The notes beneath the pieces were generated by a model. It made no database searches, was not told the origin of the DNA, and worked only from the letters and a program-made list of their open reading frames with translations. Made by a program: the position numbers and the translations under genes. From positions 1 through 34,883 of the forward strand of contig JAHBWC010000087.1 of assembly GCA_019637225.1 (NCBI GenBank): DNA of 34,883 nucleotides. Direction: 5' to 3'. Source of the stretch: Labilithrix sp. (lineage in GTDB: Bacteria; Myxococcota_A; Polyangia; Polyangiales; Polyangiaceae). Below, one piece after another: positions 19,073 to 29,847 of this stretch (within the stretch, counting starts at the first letter, position 1; each line of letters starts with the position of its first letter).

Positions 19073-19801
19073 ATGAGTCGGACCCTCTACGGCCTGTCGC
19101 AGTCACCCTGGACCGAGCGCGCGCGCTGGGCGCTCGATCACCACGGCGCCGCCTACACGTACCACGAGCACGTGCCGATGCTCGGCGAGGTCCTGCTCCG
19201 CCGAAAGGCTCGGACGAAGAAGGCGAGCGTGCCGCTCCTCGTCGACGGCGCGGAGGTCGTCATGGGCTCGTTCGCGATCGCGAAGCACGCCGAGCGCGTG
19301 GGTCGAGGCGCCCCGCTGCTGCCGCGCGACAAGGACGCGGAGATCGCCGCGTGGGTCGACGTCGGGGAGCGGATGCTCCACGTGGGCCGCGCGTGGCTGA
19401 TGAAGCGCTTGCTCGCGAGCAAGGGCGCGCAGGCCGAGGCGCTCCCGTCGTTCATCCCCGGCGGCATCCGCGGAGCCCTCGCGCCGTCCGCGGCGATGGC
19501 GATCCGCTTCCTCTCGAGGAAGCACGCGGTCCCGGAGGACGTCGACGCGGAGGTCGCGCAGACGCTACGGCCGCTCCTCGAGGAAATTCGCGCGGCGCTC
19601 GAGAAGGGGGCGTACCTCCTCGCGCCGTCGGGGTTCAGCGTGGCCGACCTCGTGATCGCATCGTCGCTCCACGTCGTCCGCCCGCACGCTTCGACCAAGC
19701 TCGGACCGCTCACGCGAGAGGCGTGGACGAACGACGCGGTCGCCCAGGACTTCGGCGATCTCCTCGAGTGGCGCGACGACGTCTACCGCAAGCACCGCTG
19801 A
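19073..19801 (+). CDS. Glutathione S-transferase-like protein
   Basis: A 242-residue protein with the GST layout. The N-terminal thioredoxin-like domain (1-80) contains SPWTERARWAL in place of a catalytic Cys/Ser motif, the cis-Pro segment VPLLVDG, and the glutathione-contacting SFAIAKHAE. A helical C-terminal domain (90-240) includes FSVADLVIASSLHVV, the usual GST helix with a conserved Asp. It would conjugate or reduce electrophiles with glutathione, or act as a binding protein. The ATG at 19073 is chosen over an upstream in-frame ATG at 19049 because the domain begins at once. It ends before a shared hairpin with the kinase gene. Confidence 0.82.
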   Translation: MSRTLYGLSQSPWTERARWALDHHGAAYTYHEHVPMLGEVLLRRKARTKKASVPLLVDGAEVVMGSFAIAKHAERVGRGAPLLPRDKDAEIAAWVDVGERMLHVGRAWLMKRLLASKGAQAEALPSFIPGGIRGALAPSAAMAIRFLSRKHAVPEDVDAEVAQTLRPLLEEIRAALEKGAYLLAPSGFSVADLVIASSLHVVRPHASTKLGPLTREAWTNDAVAQDFGDLLEWRDDVYRKHR

Positions 19802-19833
19802 AGAGCCGTCCAAGAATGGGACGATTCGGGGAG

Positions 19834-19856
19834 CTCGAGGGGTGAAACCCCTCGAG
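19834..19856. terminator. Hairpin between convergent genes
   Basis: Perfect 10-bp stem CTCGAGGGGT/ACCCCTCGAG with a GAA loop between the GST stop (19801) and the kinase stop (19877). It lacks a U-tract, but the position suits a bidirectional terminator. Confidence 0.6.
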
Positions 19857-19876
19857 GGGGGGCGCGGCGTGGGCGG

Positions 19877-22285
<2,409 letters not shown>

Positions 22286-22298
22286 CGTCGCGCCCTCG

Positions 22299-22304
22299 AG
22301 CGTA
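22299..22304 (-). promoter_or_regulatory. Candidate -10 box TACGCT
   Basis: TAnnCT hexamer 13 nt before the kinase ATG on the minus strand, within the 43-nt gap to the divergent amidase gene. The small dyad CAGA-AG-TCTG lies beside it at 22306-22315. Confidence 0.3.
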
Positions 22305-22328
22305 TCAGAAGTCTGCTAATCAGGATCC

Positions 22329-23783
22329 GTGAGGCCGGAACGCATTCTCTCCTCGTCCGCGGTTGGGCTCGTCGGGGCGATCCGCCGCCGCGAGGTGACG
22401 TCGACCGAGGTGGTCGAGGCTCACATCTCCCGCATCCGGCGCGTCAATCCGACGATCAACGCGCTCGTTCGCGATCGCTTCGACGAAGCTCTCCGCGAGG
22501 CGCGCGCCGCCGACGAGAAGGCCGCGAGCGTCCACCCCGACGACCTCCCGCCGTTCCACGGGATCCCGTTCACGACCAAGGACGCCCTCCGCGCCGCCGG
22601 GATGCCCAACACCTCCGGGCTGTGGGCGCGCCGCGACGTCCTCGCGACCGAGGACGCGACCGCCGTGAAGCGCCTCAAGGACGCCGGCGCGATCCTCCTC
22701 GGCGTGACGAACATCAGCGAGCTCTGCATGTGGATGGAGAGCAACAACAAGGTGTGGGGGCGTACGAACAACCCGTACGATCCGACGCGCACGGCCGGAG
22801 GCAGCTCGGGCGGCGAGGGGGCGATCGTCGGCGCGGGCGCGTCGGTGCTAGGCCTCGGCTCGGACGTTGGCGGCTCGATCCGCATGCCCGCGTTCTTCAA
22901 CGGGACGTTCGGGCACAAGCCGACCGGCGGCCTCGTCCCGAACACCGGCCACTACCCTCCGGCGGTGAAGCTCCACCAGCGCTACGTCACGACGGGCCCG
23001 ATCGTGAGGCGCGCTGAGGACCTCATGCCGTTCTTGCGGATCGTCGCCGGTCCCGACGGCGTCGAGGAGCACAACATCGAGCCGAAGCTCGGCGATCCGG
23101 CCGGCGTCGATCTCTCGAAGGTCACGGCGTGGGTCGTCCCCGACAACGGCCTCTTCGCGGTCGAAGACGAGATGGCCGGCGCGCAGGAGCGAGCGGCGCG
23201 CGCGCTCGAGGAAGCCGGCGTACGCGTCGAGCGCCGCCGGATCCCGGCGCTCAAGCGCTCGCTCGAGATCTGGTCGGCGATGCTCCACGAGGGCGGCGGC
23301 GACGAGACGTTCACGGATCTGATGGCCGCGGGCGGCGAGCTCCGACCGCTGAAGGAGATCGGCAAGGCGCTCTTCGGGCGCTCCAACTACACGCTCCCCG
23401 GCCTCTTCCTCTGCCTGCTCGAGCGCGTGCCGGCACTGCTCGGCGACCGGTCGAAGAAATCGGTCGCGCTCGGGCGAGAGCTCCGCGCCGAGATCGAGAG
23501 CATGCTCGGGGACGACGGCGTCCTGCTCTTCCCGTCGTACCCGTCGGTCGCGCCCAAGCACCACGCGCCCCTCCTCGTTCCGCTCAAGTGGACCTACACG
23601 GCGATCTTCAACGTGCTCGAGATGCCGGTCACGCAGGTGCCGATGGGGCTCGACGCGCGCGGCGTCCCGCTCGGCGTCCAGGTCGCCGCGAAGAACGCGG
23701 GCGACACGCTCACGATCGCGGTCGCCCTCGAGCTCGAGCGCAGGGCCGGCGGCTGGACTCCGCCCCCGCGCTTGCCGTTCTGA
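22329..23783 (+). CDS. Amidase-signature hydrolase, FAAH-like
   Basis: A 484-residue amidase-signature enzyme hydrolysing amide bonds. The Ser-cisSer-Lys triad is intact: Lys84 (FTTKDAL), Ser159 (GGSSGGEGA) and Ser183 (GSDVGGSIRMPA). The block around the Ser residues resembles fatty-acid amide hydrolase more closely than GatA, so the substrate may be a fatty amide or similar lipophilic amide. There is no signal peptide or membrane anchor. It starts at GTG 22329 with CAGGA just upstream. GatB/GatC genes are not nearby, which also argues against a tRNA amidotransferase role. It is divergent from the kinase, sharing a 43-nt promoter region. Confidence 0.9.
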   Translation: MRPERILSSSAVGLVGAIRRREVTSTEVVEAHISRIRRVNPTINALVRDRFDEALREARAADEKAASVHPDDLPPFHGIPFTTKDALRAAGMPNTSGLWARRDVLATEDATAVKRLKDAGAILLGVTNISELCMWMESNNKVWGRTNNPYDPTRTAGGSSGGEGAIVGAGASVLGLGSDVGGSIRMPAFFNGTFGHKPTGGLVPNTGHYPPAVKLHQRYVTTGPIVRRAEDLMPFLRIVAGPDGVEEHNIEPKLGDPAGVDLSKVTAWVVPDNGLFAVEDEMAGAQERAARALEEAGVRVERRRIPALKRSLEIWSAMLHEGGGDETFTDLMAAGGELRPLKEIGKALFGRSNYTLPGLFLCLLERVPALLGDRSKKSVALGRELRAEIESMLGDDGVLLFPSYPSVAPKHHAPLLVPLKWTYTAIFNVLEMPVTQVPMGLDARGVPLGVQVAAKNAGDTLTIAVALELERRAGGWTPPPRLPF

Positions 23784-23805
23784 GCGGCGGCGTGGCCGAG
23801 ACGTC

Positions 23806-24999
23806 TCAGCGAGGCGCGGAGGCGAGGAGGTGCTCGACGAGGTCGCCGAGGGCGGCGGCGCGATCGGCCTCGCCGCTCTGGAAGGCGTCGCCGTTCGCGA
23901 CGACGATGGCGCCCGCGCCGGCGGCCACGTCGAGGTAGAGCCCCGTCGACGCCCCGGCATCCTCGCCTTCGTGACCGACGACGACGCGCGCGCGGCCGGA
24001 GAGGCGCCCCTCGAAGCGGCGCACCTGCCAGCCGAGCGCGTCGTCGGGCGCGGCGTCGAGGAGCTGCACGCGGAGCATCTCGTCGACGCTCGCCTGCGAC
24101 AGCACCCGCGCGCCGTCGAGCTCGCCGCCGCGCAGGATCGCGCGGGCGAAGCGAGCGAGGTCGCGCGGCGACGAGAACAGATCGACGACCGGGTAGAGCG
24201 CGTGGGACGGCGCGGGGAGGCGGTGGAAGCTCGCGCCTCGCGCGGCGTACGGCGCCGCCACGCGCGTCCCCGGCGCGAGCGCGTCGAGGCCGAACGCGGT
24301 CGCGCGCATGCCGAGCGGCGCGAACACCCGCGCGCGCGCGTGCTCGGCGAAGTGGACGCCCGTGACCCGCTCGACCGCGAGCGCCGCGAGCGACGGTCCC
24401 ACGTTCGAGTAGCGCATCGACGTGCCCGGCGGGGCGTCGAGGAAGATCCCGCGGCTACCCGCGTCCGCGAAGTAGCCGCCGAGGAAGTCACCGAGCGCCG
24501 GGCCGCCGGAAGCGCGCGTCTCGTCGCCGTCGGCGATCGCCGCGGTGTGCGTGAGGAGGTGCCGCAGCGTGATCGGCGCGCGAGGGTGGCGGACGGCGAA
24601 GCCGACGTAGGAGGAGACGTCGGCGTCGAGCGCGAGCTTCCCCTCCTCGACGAGCTGCATCACGGAGGTCGCGATGATCGTCTTCGCGATCGACGCGGCC
24701 TCGAATGCGGTCGTGGCGCCGGCCGGCTCGTCGCGCTCGACGTCGGCCGTCCCGGCGGCGCCGCTCGACTCGGAGCCGCGCGTCACGGCGGCCCAGCCGA
24801 CGGCAGGCACGCGGGCGCGCGCGCGAAACGACTCGACGTCGAGCACCTCGCGGCGACCCGTCGTGCGGTCGCTCTCCTTCGCCGCGGTCTCACGAACGTC
24901 CGAGCCCGCGCCGTCGGCGCAGCCGCGGCACGACGCCAACGCCGCCGCGAGGAGCGCGACGCCGAGACGGATCCCGCGCGCGCGGCCGGGGCGGCTCAC
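23806..24999 (-). CDS. Beta-lactamase-fold serine hydrolase, lipoprotein
   Basis: A 397-residue serine hydrolase of the class C beta-lactamase/DD-peptidase/esterase group. Catalytic motifs are SIAK (Ser103, Lys106), YSN (Tyr197) and HEG (343-345). The N-terminus is a signal peptide with lipobox LASC (Cys24), so it should be anchored in the periplasm. Likely activities are D-amino-acid peptidase or esterase; beta-lactam hydrolysis cannot be inferred from these motifs. The GTG start (24999-24997) overlaps the stop of the MFS gene by 4 nt, so the two are translationally coupled and probably act on one compound. It is convergent with the amidase. Confidence 0.87.
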   Translation of the reverse strand: MSRPGRARGIRLGVALLAAALASCRGCADGAGSDVRETAAKESDRTTGRREVLDVESFRARARVPAVGWAAVTRGSESSGAAGTADVERDEPAGATTAFEAASIAKTIIATSVMQLVEEGKLALDADVSSYVGFAVRHPRAPITLRHLLTHTAAIADGDETRASGGPALGDFLGGYFADAGSRGIFLDAPPGTSMRYSNVGPSLAALAVERVTGVHFAEHARARVFAPLGMRATAFGLDALAPGTRVAAPYAARGASFHRLPAPSHALYPVVDLFSSPRDLARFARAILRGGELDGARVLSQASVDEMLRVQLLDAAPDDALGWQVRRFEGRLSGRARVVVGHEGEDAGASTGLYLDVAAGAGAIVVANGDAFQSGEADRAAALGDLVEHLLASAPR

Positions 25000-26261
25000 T
25001 CGGCGACCGCGTCGGGCTTCGCGGCGGCCGGGCCCCTCCGCGCGGCGCGCTTGGGATCGTCGTTCGCGAAGACCAGCGTGATCGCCACGAAGGTTGCCCA
25101 GATCGCGGCGAGGTGGAGGAGCATCTCGCCGCCGCCCAGCTTCGTGAAGAGCACGCTCGAGACGGGAGGCCCGATGAGCATGCCCGCCGCGTAGGCCGCG
25201 TTGTACAGCGCGTTGGCGCGCCCGAGATCGCGCCGCGCGACGACGACGCCCTGCAGCGCGAGGCTGACCGGCGAGATCGCCGCGAGCGTCGCCCCGGCGA
25301 CGAAGACGGCCACGCACATCGCGGCGAACGACGACAGGAGGACGAAGCTCGCGACCATCGTCCCGCCGATCGCGCCGAGCGCCCGCATCACGAGCAGGTG
25401 GCCGTAGCGATCTCCGAGGCGGCTCACGAGCGTCGTCGAGAGGAGCATCCCGAGCGCGAAGAACGCCGTGATGAGGATCGTGCGCTCCTTGGGGACGCCC
25501 TTCGACTGGATCAGGAACAGCGGAAGATAGAGGACGACGCTCGCCTGGAAGTAGCCGTACGAGAACGTCGCGAGGCACGCGGTCTTGATCTTCCAGAGCA
25601 CGCGCAAGGCCGGCGTGCCCGCGCCGCCGTCGTCGTGGTGCTCGCCGGGCTCGCCGTGCGCCGCCTCCGCCGAGCGCCCGCCGTCGAGGCGCGCCAGGAT
25701 GACGATCGCGGCGATGAGCGCGAGGACGCCGGCCGCGATGAAGCTGCCGCTCGTGCCCGCGATCGCGACCACGCCGATGGCGAGGAGCGGCCCGAAGACG
25801 TAGCCGAGCCCGAGCGACATCGCGTAGAGGCTCATCACGAACGCCTTGTTCGTCGCGTGCGAGCGCGACAGGAGCGCCGTCTCCGCCGCGACCCAGATGG
25901 CGACCGAGAACGCTCCGTCGAAGAAGCGCGCCACCGAGAGGCCCGTCGTCGTCGTCAGGAACGGGAACGCCGAGACGCACGCGGCGTAGCCGGCGAGCGC
26001 CACGAGCAGCGTCTTCTTCGCGCCGAAGCGCTGGACGACCCACCCCGACGGGATCGACAGCGACACGATTCCGAGCGCGAACGCGGCGGCGAGGCCGCCC
26101 ATCGCGATCTCCGGGATCCCGTTCGCCTTGAGGTGGATCGCCAGGACGGCGATCGAGACGCCGTAGGCCACCCCGAGGAGGAGGATGGCCGTGTAGATGG
26201 TCCAGACGTTCTTGTCGGGGATGCGCGCGAACGCGCGGCGGATGACCGAGGGCGAAGACAC
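24996..26261 (-). CDS. Major facilitator superfamily transporter
   Basis: A 421-residue MFS permease with about 12 hydrophobic helices and a hydrophilic His/Asp/Gly-rich central loop (about 200-225). The conserved loop 2-3 signature is recognisable as SGWVVQRFGAKKTLL and its second-half counterpart as SRLGDRYGHLL. The substrate is not readable from sequence; drug exporters and small-molecule importers share the pattern. It starts at GTG 26261. Its stop overlaps the start of the serine hydrolase lipoprotein gene, suggesting coupled transport and periplasmic hydrolysis. Confidence 0.9.
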   Translation of the reverse strand: MSSPSVIRRAFARIPDKNVWTIYTAILLLGVAYGVSIAVLAIHLKANGIPEIAMGGLAAAFALGIVSLSIPSGWVVQRFGAKKTLLVALAGYAACVSAFPFLTTTTGLSVARFFDGAFSVAIWVAAETALLSRSHATNKAFVMSLYAMSLGLGYVFGPLLAIGVVAIAGTSGSFIAAGVLALIAAIVILARLDGGRSAEAAHGEPGEHHDDGGAGTPALRVLWKIKTACLATFSYGYFQASVVLYLPLFLIQSKGVPKERTILITAFFALGMLLSTTLVSRLGDRYGHLLVMRALGAIGGTMVASFVLLSSFAAMCVAVFVAGATLAAISPVSLALQGVVVARRDLGRANALYNAAYAAGMLIGPPVSSVLFTKLGGGEMLLHLAAIWATFVAITLVFANDDPKRAARRGPAAAKPDAVAE

Positions 26262-26334
26262 GGGCGCTCAGATGTAGCCTGCCCCGCTTGCGCGGAGAAG
26301 GGCGGGAGCGCCGTCCGCGCGGTCGGCGGGACGG

Positions 26335-27936
26335 TCAGCGGTTCGTGATCGTCACGCGGGTCGAGGCCTTCGTCGGCTTGAAGACGTTGTCGAGCTCGCC
26401 GTCGACGACGCGCAGCGCCTCGGTGTCGCGCGCCGCGAGGAGGAGGTCCTTGTAGCTCGACGACGCGCCGTTCAGGAGCGCGACGAGGAACTTCCCGTTC
26501 GCCGTGCCGCCGCGCCACGCGGGCGCCTCGAGGCCGTTGGTGACGAGGTCGAGGTTCTTCGTCCCGCCTTCCTTCAGCGGGATGTAGTCCTTGTGGTAAT
26601 AGTTGTAAGATACACATCCGTCCATCCACATGATCTGGTAGCTGGACGGGAAGTCGGCGGACGTGAAGTTCCGCGGATCGAGCGGGCCGTAGCCGATGCT
26701 CGAGTGGCCGTTGTAGATGAAGACGTCGGAGTTCTTCGTCGCGAACTTGTGCGGCGTCGAGCTCGATCCGGCGCCGAAGTAGAAGAGGATCTGGATCGCG
26801 AAGTCGCGCGGCGCCTCGCTGCCGACCTTCACGCGGATCGGCTTCTCGATCGCGACCCACTTCTTGTCGATCCGCGCGGCGAACTGCTTCTGCAGCTCGC
26901 GCCCGTCCTGGTACGACAGGCCGAGGCTCGAGCCGCCGGTCTTGAGGCGCACGAGGTCGGCGAACGACGGTGACTGCACGACCCGGCCGGAGGGCAGCGT
27001 GAAGCGTGACAGGTCCACCGCGTCGGGACCGGGGACCTGAACGAAGTCGCCCTGCGCCCTCATCACGAGGTCGAGCGCGGTCATGAGCTCGCCCCAGTTG
27101 AAGTCGCTCGACGGGCCGCCGGTCGTGTCGTGGTCGATCAGCCCGAAGACCATGCCGATGACGAGCTTGTCCGCCTTCACGCCGCCTCGGTAGAGGCGGT
27201 GGTAGTCCGGGAACGAGGCGCCGCGGTTCGTCTTGTCGGCGCCGAGCTGCGCGGTGATCGGCAAGTAGAGGCGATCGACCTGGCTCTTCGGGACCTCGGT
27301 CCGCGGGTCCCGGAGCCGCGCGCGGTCGGCGTCGACCTTCTCCTGCTCGACGCGGATGGCGGTCTGGCACTGCGGGAGGTTCGGCTCGAAGATGTACCAG
27401 GCGCTGGAGGAGAACTCGCGCGCGTGCGTGTCGTTCGGCGTGCACTCGCGCATCACGCGCTCGAGCTGCGTGCGGTAGCTCGGGTTCATCAGCGCGAGCG
27501 GCGCCGACGAGCGGGTCGCGTACGAGAGCGCGACGACCGCGTTGTCCTTGTACGTGTACTTCACCTCGGTCATGTCGCGCGACGCGCCGCCGGCCGGATC
27601 GACGACCTTGACGTCACGCTTCACGAACGTGCCCGTGTCGATCTCGCGGAGCTCGCGGGAGTTGACCGCCATCTCGGCGGTTCGCAGCGGTCCGAACGCG
27701 GTCTGCGCCTGCGTCCGGACGGTCTGGAGGATCGACGCGTCGCTCGCTCCGCGCTCGACGAAGACGGTGCCGACGAACTCGAGCGTCCGCGCGCGCGCGG
27801 TCACGCTCGTGAGGTCGTCCTCGGCCTCTTCGGTGTCCTCGTCGTCCGCGGCGTCTGCGGTGCAGGCTCCGGTCGACGCGAAGAATCCGAGGGCGAGAGC
27901 GCTGAGGGCGACGCGGAGGGCGCGGGGCGCGAACAT
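26335..27936 (-). CDS. Lipoprotein with possible clan CD cysteine-peptidase-like domain
   Basis: A 533-residue predicted lipoprotein (signal peptide to lipobox TGAC, Cys25) followed by an acidic linker. No family is recognised with certainty. The C-terminal part contains VFIYNGHSSIGYG (His near 410) and, about 30 residues later, YQIMWMDGCVSYNYY (Cys near 440), then LVTNGLEAPAW and a strand/helix region. A hydrophobic strand ending in a Gly-His, followed by another ending in Cys, is the layout of gingipain and caspase relatives. The middle part (about 60-380) is a mixed domain with no match. It starts at ATG 27936 with GGGGGAG 3 nt upstream. It is divergent from the 67-Cys lipoprotein. If inactive, it would be a pseudo-peptidase-type binding protein. 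Confidence 0.7.
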   Translation of the reverse strand: MFAPRALRVALSALALGFFASTGACTADAADDEDTEEAEDDLTSVTARARTLEFVGTVFVERGASDASILQTVRTQAQTAFGPLRTAEMAVNSRELREIDTGTFVKRDVKVVDPAGGASRDMTEVKYTYKDNAVVALSYATRSSAPLALMNPSYRTQLERVMRECTPNDTHAREFSSSAWYIFEPNLPQCQTAIRVEQEKVDADRARLRDPRTEVPKSQVDRLYLPITAQLGADKTNRGASFPDYHRLYRGGVKADKLVIGMVFGLIDHDTTGGPSSDFNWGELMTALDLVMRAQGDFVQVPGPDAVDLSRFTLPSGRVVQSPSFADLVRLKTGGSSLGLSYQDGRELQKQFAARIDKKWVAIEKPIRVKVGSEAPRDFAIQILFYFGAGSSSTPHKFATKNSDVFIYNGHSSIGYGPLDPRNFTSADFPSSYQIMWMDGCVSYNYYHKDYIPLKEGGTKNLDLVTNGLEAPAWRGGTANGKFLVALLNGASSSYKDLLLAARDTEALRVVDGELDNVFKPTKASTRVTITNR

Positions 27937-27980
27937 GGTGCTCCCCCGCCTTCAGGATGTATGCCGGATGCCCACATTCG

Positions 27981-28017
27981 GCCTCCCCGCGGAATGACAC
28001 CGTTATGTCGGGGAGGC
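27981..28017. promoter_or_regulatory. Inverted repeat in divergent lipoprotein promoter region
   Basis: GCCTCCCCG (27981-27989) pairs with CGGGGAGGC (28009-28017) across 19 nt. A second dyad GGATCT-AAGG-AGATCC lies at 28040-28055. Both are between the divergent starts at 27936 and 28131. Confidence 0.45.
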
Positions 28018-28077
28018 GTGGATGAGGACGGATCCGGGTGGATCTAAGGAGATCCGAAGGGATTTCGCCAGCGTCTC

Positions 28078-28103
28078 GATCGGCCGACCCTCGCCGATCG
28101 GCC
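28078..28103 (+). promoter_or_regulatory. Direct repeat of GATCGGCC upstream of a -10 box
   Basis: GATCGGCC occurs at 28078-28085 and 28096-28103, 18 bp apart, ending 13 nt before the TATACT at 28117. It occupies the usual -35/activator position. Confidence 0.35.
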
Positions 28104-28116
28104 CGGAAGAGGTCGC

Positions 28117-28122
28117 TATACT
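28117..28122 (+). promoter_or_regulatory. Candidate -10 box TATACT
   Basis: TATACT ends 8 nt before the ATG at 28131, the same GCTATACT arrangement as before the GST gene. It implies a leaderless or near-leaderless transcript. Confidence 0.45.
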
Positions 28123-28130
28123 GGCGAGAG

Positions 28131-29828
28131 ATGACGAAGTCTCGCTTGCTCACCGTTCCTTTCGCGCTCTTCGCGCTCCTCCTTCTCATCGCGCAGGGGT
28201 GCGGGAGCGACGACGATCCCGGCGCCTTCGGCTCGAGCGGCGGTGGGAAGAAGGACGGCGGCGGCACCGGCGAGGACGGGATCTGCCTCCTCAACAACTG
28301 CGATCTGGATCGCGACTGCGCCGACTGCAGCGGCGAACGCTCGACTTGCTACAAGAAGGAGCATCGCTGCATCGCGTGCGGGCCGAACGCCGGCGACAAG
28401 TCGTGCAAGAACGGCTCGTACTGCACGAAGTACGGCGACTGCGTCCCCAACGGCGTCACCTGCGCCGAGGACAACGCGGGCGTCCCGACGATCTCGTGCA
28501 AGAACACCGCGGACTGCGGCGCGTGCGGACCGAACTTCCGCGTCTGCAACACGGCGACGAACAAGTGCGTCGGGTGCTTGCCCGACAACACGACGAACTG
28601 CCAGTCGACCGACACGTGCAAGAACGACACGTGCATCCCGAAGTGCCCGAAGGACTGCAACCAGGACGGCGACTGCGGCGAGTGCGGCATTCCAGGCAAG
28701 GAGGCCCACGCGTGCAACAAGCACGTCTGCGCGCAGTGCTCCCCGACCAAGCCCTGCTCGAACGGCCAGGTCTGCGATCTCGATCACGGCACCTGCGTGA
28801 AGCCGTGCGGCCTCGGCCGGCCCGGCAAATCGAACTGCACGCAGGACGGCAACTGCGGCGGCTGCGAGGGCACGACGAAGTGCAAGGTCCCGGTCAACGG
28901 CGGTGAAGGCGTCTGCGCCGCGCCGGTGAACGGCTGCTCCGACATCGGCAAGGGCGTCATCGTCCTGCCCGATCCGTTCAGCCGCTACACCAACGCGTGC
29001 TCGAACGACGCCGACTGCTCGAACGTCAGCGCGGACCTCAACGTCGGCAAGATCCTCCGCGACGTCACCGGCATCGGCGGCATCAAGGACGGCAACCTCT
29101 CCTACGGCATGCGCGCGTGCGCGTCGGTCGAGGTGCTCGACAAGAGCTGCGGCGTCTGCGTGCCGTGCAAGCAGGACACCGACTGCAAGGACATCGACGC
29201 CACGCAGGTCGCGGGCGACATCTTCGGACCGCTCGGCTCCGTCGGCGCCGCCATCTTGCTCGACAAGGCGTTCGGCCCGAACGACCACAAGATCCACATG
29301 TTCTGCCAGAACGTGGCGGGCGATTACGGTGTCTGCCTGCCGTGCCCGAACATGCTCGCGCGCTGCGCGCAGACGAGCGAGGACGTCCCGGCGTCCGGCA
29401 CGTGCAACCACAAGGTCTGCGAGACCGGCGACGCGCTCGGCGTCAACTGCGAGCTGCCCTGCGTCGCCGAGGTGTGCGCGAAGGATCCCTACTGCTGCAT
29501 CAAGGAGTGGGACTTCCAGTGCAAGGTGGACGTCGACCTCTACTGCAAGAACAGGACGTGCGAGCCCGACAAGTGCATCTACCGCCCGGCGGGTTGGTAC
29601 TGCTTCGAGGACCAGTCGAAGGGCGGCTACCGCTGCTCGGGCGAGCCGGGCGTCGAGCAGGTCGCCGAGGGCAAGCAGTGCGCCGCCAACCAGGAGTGCC
29701 GCCGCGAGGGGAACGGCCCGAAGGATCCGGCGATCCTCTGCACCACGGAGACGAACGCCGATGGCTCGAACCCCGTCCCCGGATGCCCGTTCGGCTCGAA
29801 GGGCAAGCCGAAGTGCTTCGACAAGTGA
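28131..29828 (+). CDS. Cysteine-rich lipoprotein (67 Cys)
   Basis: A 565-residue predicted lipoprotein; the signal peptide ends at AQGC (Gln at -2 is atypical), followed by a Gly/Ser/Lys linker. The mature protein has 66 further Cys, about 12 percent of residues. At least four segments share a C-x(4-5)-DC-x2-C core (for example DRDCADC, NTADCGAC, NQDGDCGEC, TQDGNCGGC), and CVAEVCAKDPYCCIKEWDFQC is a motif often seen in Cys-rich myxobacterial proteins. A less Cys-dense insertion lies at about 270-375. It should be heavily disulfide-bonded and exposed in the periplasm or on the surface. No enzymatic motif is visible. The ATG at 28131 places the signal peptide first and follows TATACT; an upstream in-frame start at 28038 is not supported. 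Confidence 0.85.
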   Translation: MTKSRLLTVPFALFALLLLIAQGCGSDDDPGAFGSSGGGKKDGGGTGEDGICLLNNCDLDRDCADCSGERSTCYKKEHRCIACGPNAGDKSCKNGSYCTKYGDCVPNGVTCAEDNAGVPTISCKNTADCGACGPNFRVCNTATNKCVGCLPDNTTNCQSTDTCKNDTCIPKCPKDCNQDGDCGECGIPGKEAHACNKHVCAQCSPTKPCSNGQVCDLDHGTCVKPCGLGRPGKSNCTQDGNCGGCEGTTKCKVPVNGGEGVCAAPVNGCSDIGKGVIVLPDPFSRYTNACSNDADCSNVSADLNVGKILRDVTGIGGIKDGNLSYGMRACASVEVLDKSCGVCVPCKQDTDCKDIDATQVAGDIFGPLGSVGAAILLDKAFGPNDHKIHMFCQNVAGDYGVCLPCPNMLARCAQTSEDVPASGTCNHKVCETGDALGVNCELPCVAEVCAKDPYCCIKEWDFQCKVDVDLYCKNRTCEPDKCIYRPAGWYCFEDQSKGGYRCSGEPGVEQVAEGKQCAANQECRREGNGPKDPAILCTTETNADGSNPVPGCPFGSKGKPKCFDK

Positions 29829-29847
29829 ATCGCGCGCCCGTCGCGTG

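Noticed and set aside
28038..28130. N-terminal extension of the Cys-rich lipoprotein
   Set aside because: The extension is Arg/Ser-rich, without signal features, and spans the dyads and TATACT box.
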